From NCBI RefSeq assembly GCF_014191055.1, contig NZ_JACHWB010000004.1, forward strand, positions 310,001 to 374,000: a stretch of DNA of 64,000 bases, given 5' to 3'. Source of the stretch: Microvirga lupini (GTDB lineage Bacteria > Pseudomonadota > Alphaproteobacteria > Rhizobiales > Beijerinckiaceae). Positions 8,358 to 15,677 of the stretch are shown piece by piece (the stretch's first letter is position 1; each line of letters opens with the position of its first letter). A program made the translations under genes and the position numbers. Under the pieces are notes generated by a model that had not been told where the DNA came from, made no database searches, and worked only from the letters and a program-made list of their open reading frames with translations.

Positions 8358-10652
8358 ATGTTGAGTATTTTTCTGTCGTCCACCCGCGCAGAATGGCCCT
8401 TCATGCGCGGCGTTGTGTTGCCTGTTGTGCTGGCTGCCTTCACGACCCTGTCGATGGGGGCGGGCGCGATCTTCTGGGCTGTCGACAGGAGCAATGACAT
8501 CTCTGCCGAACGTCAGCTTCAGACAACGGAGGCCGGCATACGGGCCGCTGTTCAGGAACTCGCTCAGCAGCAGGAAATGGTCGCCATTTGGGACGACGCG
8601 GTGGTTGAGCTCAACAAACGGTCCCTGGATCTCAAATGGATCGATGCCAATTTCGGCGTCTGGCTCAACAAGACTTTCGGCCAGGACGAAATCTATATCC
8701 TTGATGATCGCAACGAGCCGCTCGTCGCGACCATTGGGAATGCCCGCGTGCCCGCGCAGGTATACGAGCGGGTGAGGGCGAACGTCAGCGGTCTCATTGC
8801 GGGGATCAGGGGAGTTCCAGGTTCGCCACACAGATCTCACGTCGAGGACCTTGCGACTGCTTCCTACCTGAAGACCGGTCGGGCGGTTCACGACGCTCAT
8901 CTGCTTGAGCTCAACGGCCGGCCGGCGGCTGTGAGCGTCATGAAGATCATCCCTGAATCCGAAGATGTTCCCTATCCCCATGGAAGGGAGTTCCTTCTGC
9001 TCAGTATCCGATTCCTTGATGGAAACTTCATCGCCGAGCTGTCCAAGCAGAACCTGATCGACGGATTGCGGTTCTCCAGCACCGACACGCCGCAGCTGGG
9101 TGAGATATCGGTGCCCGTCAAATCGGATGTCGGGCATTTGATCGGATACTTCATCTGGAACCCTGAGCTGCCGGGGGACCGCGTTCTCAGATCGGTAGGT
9201 CCCGTCATGGCCGCAGCGGCGGCCATGATCCTTCTCCTGCTCGGTGCTTTGGTGCGCCGTTTGAAGCAGTCCACGACGACACTGGAAAGAACAGTTCTTG
9301 AGCTGAAAGCAAGCGAGGCGCAGGCTTATCATCTCGCATTCCATGATGTGCTGACAGGCCTGCCCAATCGCGCCCTGTTCGCCGACCGGCTCGACCATGC
9401 CATCGCCCAGATGCAGGATGGCGAGCAGGTTGCCGTGATGATGCTTGACCTGGATCGCTTCAAGCACGTGAACGACACCCTCGGCCATCATGCGGGTGAC
9501 AGTCTCATTCAGGAGTTCGCGGTCCGTTTGTCAAAGCTGGTGGACAATAAGGTCAGCATCACCCGATTGGGCGGGGACGAATTCGCCATCGTACAGACCT
9601 TCAAGTCAGGAACCGATGCGCCGCAGGTCTTATGCGACCGCATGCTTGCGGCATCCATGCAGCCCTATGATGTTCTCGGCAATCAGATCTTCGTCGGCGT
9701 CAGCATCGGACTCGTGCTGGCGCCCGAGGCGGGTGTGGATCGCATCGAGCTTCTGCGCAAGGCTGACATCGCGCTCTACCGCGCCAAGGGAGAGGGGCGG
9801 AACTGCTACCGTCTCTTCACGCCGGAGATGGATGAAACCATCAACGTCTCCAGGATCATCGAAGAGGATCTGCGCACCGCGCTGGCGACAGGGGAGGGGC
9901 TTGAGGTTGCCTATCAGCCGCAGATGTCCCAAACCGGCTCTGTTGTCGGCGTGGAGGCTCTTGCCCGTTGGCACCATCCGACGCGCGGGTGCATCCAGCC
10001 GAGCCAGTTCATTCCTGTGGCGGAGCAGACCGGCCTGATCGTCCCGCTCGGAGAATGGATTCTGCGCCAAGCCTGCAGGGCTTCGCGACGCTGGCCAGAT
10101 CTGTTCGTATCCGTCAATCTATCGCCCGTTCAATTCCGGTCACGTGACTTCGCCAGCCGTCTCATCGCTATCGTTCGCGAAAGTGGTGGGCATCCTCAGC
10201 GGATCGAGCTCGAGGTCACGGAAGGCGTCCTCCTTGAGGAAGACGGAAGGACGACCGATGCACTGCGGAGGCTGCGGGAAGCGGGCTTCCGCATTGCCCT
10301 GGACGATTTCGGAACCGGCTACTCGAGCCTGGGCTATCTCCACCGCTTCGAGGTCGACAAGATCAAGATCGACCGGTCATTTACCCAGAGCCTGGGGCAA
10401 GGCGGCAAGGCCGCAACCGTGATCAAAGCCATCGTGGCTCTTGGGCATGCCATGGCGATCACCGTCACGGCTGAAGGCGTCGAGACGGAAACACAACGAA
10501 GCTTCCTGGATACGGCAGGCTGTAATGAAATGCAGGGCTTTCTGTTCTCGAAGGCCGTATCGGAAGAACAGATCATGCGATTGCTTGGCCGATCGCCAGC
10601 GAATCAGATGCAGAACCACGTCCATGCAGTGCCAGCTCTCAGTAAACATTAA
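8358..10652 (+). CDS. CHASE4-like/GGDEF/EAL cyclic-di-GMP turnover protein
   Basis: This 764-residue inner-membrane signalling protein can in principle make and break cyclic di-GMP. The first helix is near residue 20-40 and a second is around 285-305 (MAAAAAMILLLLGALV). Between them lies a periplasmic sensor of CHASE4 type (EMVAIWDDAVVELNK, then WIDANFGVWL). The cyclase domain has an intact GGDEF signature at 405-409 with the metal-binding DLDRFKHVND upstream. No clear RxxD inhibitory site is seen at the usual place. The phosphodiesterase domain has EAL at 533-535, ELEVTEG and DDFGTGYSSL, so it looks active. The ATG at 8358 is preferred because an upstream in-frame ATG (8235) sits inside the leader RNA. 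GGAGG is 15 bases upstream, which is long. Confidence 0.92.
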   Translation: MLSIFLSSTRAEWPFMRGVVLPVVLAAFTTLSMGAGAIFWAVDRSNDISAERQLQTTEAGIRAAVQELAQQQEMVAIWDDAVVELNKRSLDLKWIDANFGVWLNKTFGQDEIYILDDRNEPLVATIGNARVPAQVYERVRANVSGLIAGIRGVPGSPHRSHVEDLATASYLKTGRAVHDAHLLELNGRPAAVSVMKIIPESEDVPYPHGREFLLLSIRFLDGNFIAELSKQNLIDGLRFSSTDTPQLGEISVPVKSDVGHLIGYFIWNPELPGDRVLRSVGPVMAAAAAMILLLLGALVRRLKQSTTTLERTVLELKASEAQAYHLAFHDVLTGLPNRALFADRLDHAIAQMQDGEQVAVMMLDLDRFKHVNDTLGHHAGDSLIQEFAVRLSKLVDNKVSITRLGGDEFAIVQTFKSGTDAPQVLCDRMLAASMQPYDVLGNQIFVGVSIGLVLAPEAGVDRIELLRKADIALYRAKGEGRNCYRLFTPEMDETINVSRIIEEDLRTALATGEGLEVAYQPQMSQTGSVVGVEALARWHHPTRGCIQPSQFIPVAEQTGLIVPLGEWILRQACRASRRWPDLFVSVNLSPVQFRSRDFASRLIAIVRESGGHPQRIELEVTEGVLLEEDGRTTDALRRLREAGFRIALDDFGTGYSSLGYLHRFEVDKIKIDRSFTQSLGQGGKAATVIKAIVALGHAMAITVTAEGVETETQRSFLDTAGCNEMQGFLFSKAVSEEQIMRLLGRSPANQMQNHVHAVPALSKH

Positions 10653-10882
10653 GATGAATTTATCCTGTATGGCTAAGCTTGATTTGATAGCGAGCCCCTG
10701 GAGCTGAGATGATGTCACATAGTTCTCGTAACAGGACGGATTACCTCTTAGGTGACGTTATGGGAGAGGAACAAATTATTATGGCCCTCGTTATCGCCAC
10801 GCACGATCCGATCGGATCAGATTCCTGGACATGGTTCCCGCCTCTTTTGTTCTAGCCAGCGTACTTTTGGATAGGCGGCGCC

Positions 10883-11692
10883 ATGATCCTCGACCCATTC
10901 GATGAACAGAACCTGGGGGCTAGAGCCGGTATGGGCCATAACATCGTCTACAAAGAACAAATTCTCCCTATCGCTCAGGATCCCTTCCAGAACATCACGA
11001 CGGTACTCATCTGCCAGAACATCCTTCTCCGAACGGGTATCAGCCATATCCTTTCGGGAACTCGCTTCGAGATCGCGGAGGAGACTGGAGCCCCTGCGAC
11101 TCTGTCGGCACTCCCGGAAGGGGTCCCGGTGCTCTTTCTCATCTGCGACGGGCGCTCCCCTTGCGAGCATGCTCAGACAATCAAGGATCTCAAGGAGCAG
11201 AACCCCCATGCCCGGGTGGTGATCCTTGCGGATAATCTGGATCCCCAAGAGGTCATCCAGATCTGCAGGGAAGGGCTCGATGGGCTGTGCACGACGACGA
11301 TGGGCCGTCATGCCATCGTCAAGGCTCTGGAACTTGTAATGCTCGGTGAAATCTTCATTCCGGGGGCGGTCGGGCTCACCCTGCTCGACCAGCTTCGGAG
11401 TGGCCAAGCCGGGGGATTGAGCCAGTTGATTACCCTCTCGCCTGCCAACGACCCGGCTCTCCTCATGAACAAGCTGTCGGAGCGTGAGGCGCAAATCCTG
11501 CGCTGCCTGACTCAGGGCGCCTCGAACAAGCTGATCGCCCGTGAACTCGGAGTGGCGGAGGCGACCGTCAAGGTTCATATCAAGGCTATCCTGCGCAAGG
11601 TGAAAGCAGTGAACAGGACGCAGGCCGCTATGTGGGCCGCCGCTCATTTCGCCTCGGCGCAGGAGAACAAGCCCCTGGTTCCGGGCGAGTAA
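10883..11692 (+). CDS. LuxR/NarL-type transcriptional regulator with degenerate receiver
   Basis: This 269-residue protein has a C-terminal LuxR-type helix-turn-helix (LSEREAQILRCLTQGASNKL, then IARELGVAEATVKVHIKAIL, about residues 195-245). The N-terminal part has the size of a response-regulator receiver, but the acidic pair after strand 1 is replaced (VLICQNILLRTG). The segment LFLICDGRSP keeps an Asp near the phosphoacceptor position. Phosphorylation by a kinase is therefore doubtful and it may act constitutively or bind another ligand. No kinase gene is adjacent. The upstream gap of 230 bases and the downstream gap of 251 bases hold no gene. An inverted NarL-type heptamer pair lies downstream at 11780-11795. 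Confidence 0.88.
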   Translation: MILDPFDEQNLGARAGMGHNIVYKEQILPIAQDPFQNITTVLICQNILLRTGISHILSGTRFEIAEETGAPATLSALPEGVPVLFLICDGRSPCEHAQTIKDLKEQNPHARVVILADNLDPQEVIQICREGLDGLCTTTMGRHAIVKALELVMLGEIFIPGAVGLTLLDQLRSGQAGGLSQLITLSPANDPALLMNKLSEREAQILRCLTQGASNKLIARELGVAEATVKVHIKAILRKVKAVNRTQAAMWAAAHFASAQENKPLVPGE

Positions 11693-11779
11693 GGTCTATC
11701 CGGATCGCTTGCTAAAGATCGGATCTTGCAGGACGATTGTCCCATCTTGAGAAAGGGCGCGGCAAGGTTTACGCGCCCT

Positions 11780-11795
11780 TACCTCTTTAGGGGTA
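11780..11795. promoter_or_regulatory. NarL-type 7-2-7 inverted heptamer site
   Basis: TACCTCT, two bases, AGGGGTA. The second heptamer on the other strand is TACCCCT, so both match the NarL/NarP consensus TACYYMT in the classic 7-2-7 spacing. It lies between the LuxR/NarL-type gene (ends 11692) and the small gene at 11944, so it could be an autoregulatory or target site. This is inferred from pattern only. Confidence 0.4.
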
Positions 11796-11943
11796 GTCCA
11801 ACTGGCGAGTTGCGGATCAGTCGAAACCAGCGCTAAGCCTGACAGCACCCTGGTGGTGCGCCGGATAAACAATTCAGTAAAAGCGTACTGACGCCCCAGG
11901 CTTGAACTTAAAATAAACATATAGACGATGCGGTGGGGCAATC

Positions 11944-12159
11944 ATGGATTATCAGGTAGAGCTGGTGGCTCGTGCTTTTTTTGAGGCCGAGCACGAAGAC
12001 TTCTCATGGGATGGCGAAGCGGAACTGGTCCGGGAGGAATTCCGCGAATATGCCCGCAATGCCATCAGTCTTCTTGACGAGGATATCGGCGTTCTTCTGC
12101 TGGCGCTTCAGCGCGCCACCGCTGAAGAGCATCCCGACCGTTCCAGGATGGCAGCCTGA
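11944..12159 (+). CDS. Hypothetical acidic small protein, 71 residues
   Basis: This small, acidic, mostly helical protein (MDYQVELVARAFFEAEHEDF at the start) has many Glu and Asp and no membrane segment. The ATG follows a weak GGGGC site at 5 bases. It sits downstream of the candidate NarL-type site and may belong to the regulon of the neighbouring LuxR-type protein. An overlapping frame of equal length (11972-12187) has no better support. Function unknown. Confidence 0.6.
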   Translation: MDYQVELVARAFFEAEHEDFSWDGEAELVREEFREYARNAISLLDEDIGVLLLALQRATAEEHPDRSRMAA

Positions 12160-12259
12160 AAAATCGTCCTCGGATCGAGCTGCTTGAGATCCCTCGCTCG
12201 CGGTGCGGATCTCAAGCATGCTCAGTCCTTGATATGCCCTATCATCAGAGCGCCTGTGA

Positions 12260-12460
12260 TTAATGGGCGTCCGGTGGCAGATCGGCGATCCGCTTGATCT
12301 CGTAGACGACCAGCATCAGGACAACCGACATGATCACAAGCCCGAGCGCGCTTGTGAAAACGCTCGCGCTGACACCTGAAGCGGATGAGACGATCGCCAG
12401 CAGGATCAGGAAGGGCAATCCAAGAGCAATGGCGAGAACGGCAAGAAAGGACCGTGGCAT
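12260..12460 (-). CDS. Small two-helix membrane protein
   Basis: The 66-residue protein has two transmembrane helices (FLAVLAIALGLPFLILLAIV and VFTSALGLVIMSVVLMLVVY) and a short polar tail ending PPDAH. The ATG at 12460 is chosen because AGGGGAT lies 7 bases upstream. An in-frame ATG at 12478 would add six residues but has a poor site. It stands alone between the 71-residue gene and the LysR gene. Function unknown. Confidence 0.65.
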   Translation of the reverse strand: MPRSFLAVLAIALGLPFLILLAIVSSASGVSASVFTSALGLVIMSVVLMLVVYEIKRIADLPPDAH

Positions 12461-12598
12461 AGGGCGGATCCCCTTCATTCTTGAGGAACGGATTTTTAAG
12501 AATTCAATAGCCTGAAAATCGTGGAGAAAATGAGATTGTGCGCGGGCTCAGCCTCTCTCAAGTCTCTTCGCTGAATGTAATCCGAAAGAGTCGTTCAG

Positions 12599-13489
12599 CT
12601 AAAAATCCCATCGCTGCGCCTTTGCGACGAGGAAGTCGCGAAAGACCTGAACCCGTGCGACGGAGCGCAGCTCCTCGGGATAGACCAGATAGCTGTCGAG
12701 CACCGGCATCTCCACGTCGCGAAGGACCTGCTTCACCCCTGGATTGCCGCTCATGGCGTAATCCGGTGCCATGCCGATGCCGGCCCCGTTCTCGATGGCC
12801 TTGCGGAGGGCCAGGCTGTCATTCACCACGAGACGGCTGGGACGGGGGTCCTTGGGGTCTCGCCCCAGGCTGCTCAGACGGTGCAGCTCCAGAATGAAGG
12901 CCGGCTGGTCGCCTCCCAGGCTAAGCAGGGAATGATTGTCGAGATCCTCGATCCGCTCAGGCTCCCCGAACCGCTCAAGATAGCTATTAGCCGCATAGGC
13001 GTGATACTGAATCGTGAAGAGGCGGCGCTGGATCAGGTCCGGCTGAGCGGGCCGACGCAGCCGGATGGCAATGTCGGCCTCACGCATGGCGAGATCCAGT
13101 TCATCATTCGTCAGGATTAGCTGGATGCGCACGTCCGGATAGAGATCGAGAAATTCGGTAATGCGTCGCGCCAGCCAAATCCCCCCGATGCCGACCGTTG
13201 CGGTCACCCTGAGGTCGCCGGCCGGGCGCTCGCTGGTTTCCGTGAGACGCTGACGGGTCTCGTCCAGGCGCAGGCGGATGTCCTGCGCGGCGCGAAACAG
13301 CACCTCCCCGTGCTCGGTCAGGATCAGGCCCCGGGGATGACGATGGAAGAGCGGAACCTTCAAGTCCTGTTCGAGGGCACTAATCTGGCGGCTCACCGAT
13401 GACTGGTTGACTCCGAGCTTCTCGCCGGCCCGGGTGAAGTTCCCGGCATCGACCACCTCGTAGAACAGCCTGAGTTTATCCCAATCCAA
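12599..13489 (-). CDS. LysR-family regulator, VtlR/LsrB-like
   Basis: This 296-residue LysR-type protein has the DNA-binding segment MDWDKLRLFYEVVDAGNFTR with GVNQSSVSRQISALE, followed by a substrate-binding-type effector domain. The MDWDKL start and RHPRGLILTEHGE segment match the VtlR/LsrB group of Hyphomicrobiales, which controls small RNAs and redox or host-related genes in Brucella and Sinorhizobium. That grouping is from memory. Translation appears to start at TTG (13487-13489), 6 bases after GAGGA; no ATG is available near it. It is divergent from the secretion operon, so control of that operon is possible. Confidence 0.9.
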   Translation of the reverse strand: MDWDKLRLFYEVVDAGNFTRAGEKLGVNQSSVSRQISALEQDLKVPLFHRHPRGLILTEHGEVLFRAAQDIRLRLDETRQRLTETSERPAGDLRVTATVGIGGIWLARRITEFLDLYPDVRIQLILTNDELDLAMREADIAIRLRRPAQPDLIQRRLFTIQYHAYAANSYLERFGEPERIEDLDNHSLLSLGGDQPAFILELHRLSSLGRDPKDPRPSRLVVNDSLALRKAIENGAGIGMAPDYAMSGNPGVKQVLRDVEMPVLDSYLVYPEELRSVARVQVFRDFLVAKAQRWDF

Positions 13490-13866
13490 GACAGATCCTC
13501 AAAATGGCAAGCGGGTTTGCCCTGCCAGATGGGAGGGCGCCTCACGCGACAGGTCAAGTGCTGCATGCCCCGAAATCCAATTCGAGCCTTCACCTCGCGA
13601 GGAATGATGTCCCGTTGGGCAGGCGCACCAAAGGATGGGCGGTCGCCCCATCTCCAAAGATGGATCCGGGCATCCACCGGTAGGAGGAGCATTCCGGCTG
13701 AGTATTGCATCCAGTCTGGTCAATGTCGTGAGGCATGTTCCATTAACTTTACCTAAGGGTAGTTCTGGCCGAACAAAGGCATTTATTGACTTTCCCAATC
13801 GTAATGTGAAAGTTCAATGTAGCGATACGCTATAGATATGGCGGGTTGGCCGGCGCACCTTAAGCG

Positions 13867-13934
13867 ATGCGCGTCCAAAGGCATGATGCCGCCCCGCCAT
13901 ACCGGTGAAAGCCCGGTATGCTTCCCCAAAAAAT
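13867..13934 (+). ncRNA. Candidate cis-regulatory leader RNA, copy B
   Basis: This 68-nt element lies in the 490-base gap before the secretion operon and is homologous to 8218-8287. It has AAAGGCATGATGCC (13877-13890), then a hairpin pairing CATACCGG (13898-13905) with CCGGTATG (13913-13920) around loop TGAAAGC, then TTCCCC and six A. Compared with copy A the stem sequence has changed but pairing is kept. A TATAGA box is at 13831-13836. The element ends 45 bases before the ATG at 13980. The remainder of the gap (13490-13866) holds a TTGACT at about 13787 and no gene. Confidence 0.6.
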
Positions 13935-13979
13935 CTCGAGCTTCTGCACCCCCGTGGCCGCATGGCCAAAGGTAGCGCT

Positions 13980-15677
13980 ATGAACAGGTCTGCTGCCGCA
14001 TCCGAGGCCCTGACGATATCCTCAGGCCCATGGCTGACACGCCCCTTCCGGGGGCTGATCGGCCGCTTCGGCATCGCCTTTTTCATGCCGGTGCTCGAGG
14101 CGACGCTGCTGATCACGTTGCTCGCCCTGGCTCTGCCTGCAGCCCTGCTGCAGGTCTACGACAGGATCCTGCCGAACAAGGCCACCGGGACGCTGGTCGT
14201 TCTTGCCATCACGGTGGCTCTGGCCATTGTGCTGGAGGCGCTGCTTCGGCACGTGCGCGGCAGGCTTCTGGCCCGCATGGCCGCAACCTCCGAGGCCCAG
14301 GCGCATCGCCAGGCCATGGAATGCCTCCTCCACGCTCCTCTCTCGGCTCTGGAAGCCAATGGCAACGGCTATTACGCGGAGCGTCTTTCCGCCATCGGAA
14401 CCTTGCGTGAAGCATGGTCAGGCCCGGCCCTGCAGGCGATGCTCGATCTGCCTTTCGCGCTGCTTTATCTGGTCGGGATCTGGTATCTCGCCGGTCCGCT
14501 CGTGCTTGTGCCTCTGGCCCTGTTGGTTGGTATTACTTTGCTGGCAGCCATGACAGGCCGGCGCGTGCGCCGCGCGGCGCAGAACCTCGCGCTCGCCGAG
14601 GAGCGCCGGTTCAACTTCCTGTTCGACACGCTGAGCTGCATTCATCCGATGAAGGTTCTCGGTGCCGAGCCCCTGCTCGAGCGCCGTTATGAGCGCCTGC
14701 AGGGCGGCTCCGCACAGATGCGTCGGACTCTGGCGCAGGCCGTCTCGGCCGGGCAGGAGGGAGGGCACCTGCTGGCCCAGGCCGCCACAATCGGTGTAGC
14801 AGCCTTCGGCTGTCATATGGTGTTGAACGGGCAGCTCAGTGTCGGCGGCCTCGGAGCATGCACCATGTTGGTCGGGCGCACGATGCAGCCCCTGCTCGGC
14901 GGTGTTGCTCTCTGGTCTCGGCTCCAGTCGCTTGCGGAGAGCCGCCGGCGTGTCGCGGAGATTGCCCTGCTCCCGCAGGAGCGGCATCTCGACCGGCCCG
15001 CGCTCCAGGTTTCAAAAGGCCATGTGGTGCTCGACAACGTTCGGCTGCGGACCCCTCCGCACACGGATTGGCTGTTCGACGGTTTGACCCTGGAGGCAAA
15101 GCCCGGCGAGATCATCGGCATCACCGGCGCCAATGGCTCCGGCCGCTCGGCCATGCTGCGGCTGATCGCGGGCGATCTGCAGCCGACCGAAGGCCGGGTC
15201 GCGATCGACGGACAGGATCTCACGCAGGTCGAGATGGGACCGGCGCGGCGGCTGGTCGCGTTGGTGCCGCCCGATCCGGCTCTGGTGCGCGGCACGCTCC
15301 TGCAAAACCTCACGATGCATCAGCCCCACAGGGAGACGGCGGCTCTGCGCCTGGCGACGAAATTGGGCCTGGATCAGGTGGCCAGTGGATTGCCGGGCGA
15401 TTGGCATACCCCTGTCGGCGTTGCGGCCACACCCCTGCCGCGCGGGGCTGCCCAGCGCATCGGCGTGGTGCGTGCCCTCGTTGAGGAGCCGCGCATCCTG
15501 CTGCTCGACGACATCACATCCCAGATCGATGGCGACAGCGACGCGCGGCTTGCTCAGCTGCTATCCGCGCTGCGCGGTGAGGTCACGGTCATCATCGTCA
15601 CGCACCGTCCCTCGACCCTCGGCATCGCCGATCGGGTGTTCGCGATCCGCGACGGATCCCTGGAGAGCGTGTCATGA
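13980..15677 (+). CDS. Type I secretion ABC half-transporter with eroded ATPase motifs
   Basis: This 565-residue permease-ATPase fusion has about six membrane segments in residues 30-290 and a C-terminal nucleotide-binding domain. The ATP site is unusual. Walker A reads GANGSGRSA (383-391) with Arg389 where Lys is expected, the LSGGQ signature is replaced by LPRGAAQR, and Walker B ends LLLDD rather than DE. The H-loop THRPS is kept. It probably forms a heterodimer with the next gene product, supplying the weaker site. The ATG at 13980 follows AAAGG; frames starting at 13905 or 13962 run through the leader element. Its TGA overlaps the next ATG by 4 bases. Confidence 0.88.
   Translation: MNRSAAASEALTISSGPWLTRPFRGLIGRFGIAFFMPVLEATLLITLLALALPAALLQVYDRILPNKATGTLVVLAITVALAIVLEALLRHVRGRLLARMAATSEAQAHRQAMECLLHAPLSALEANGNGYYAERLSAIGTLREAWSGPALQAMLDLPFALLYLVGIWYLAGPLVLVPLALLVGITLLAAMTGRRVRRAAQNLALAEERRFNFLFDTLSCIHPMKVLGAEPLLERRYERLQGGSAQMRRTLAQAVSAGQEGGHLLAQAATIGVAAFGCHMVLNGQLSVGGLGACTMLVGRTMQPLLGGVALWSRLQSLAESRRRVAEIALLPQERHLDRPALQVSKGHVVLDNVRLRTPPHTDWLFDGLTLEAKPGEIIGITGANGSGRSAMLRLIAGDLQPTEGRVAIDGQDLTQVEMGPARRLVALVPPDPALVRGTLLQNLTMHQPHRETAALRLATKLGLDQVASGLPGDWHTPVGVAATPLPRGAAQRIGVVRALVEEPRILLLDDITSQIDGDSDARLAQLLSALRGEVTVIIVTHRPSTLGIADRVFAIRDGSLESVS

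Noticed and set aside
13745..13765. NarL-type site TACCTAAGGGTA before the secretion operon
   Set aside because: TACC and GGTA are only 4 bases apart, not the 8 of a 7-2-7 site, and the heptamers do not match consensus. Left out as a feature.
8218..13934. Assignment of the two leader elements to the cobalamin or cyclic-di-GMP riboswitch classes
   Set aside because: The CGGTGARAGYCCGG block faintly recalls part of a cobalamin riboswitch, but the conserved B12 box and core are absent. The cyclic-di-GMP-I and -II core motifs are also absent. The element is left unclassified.
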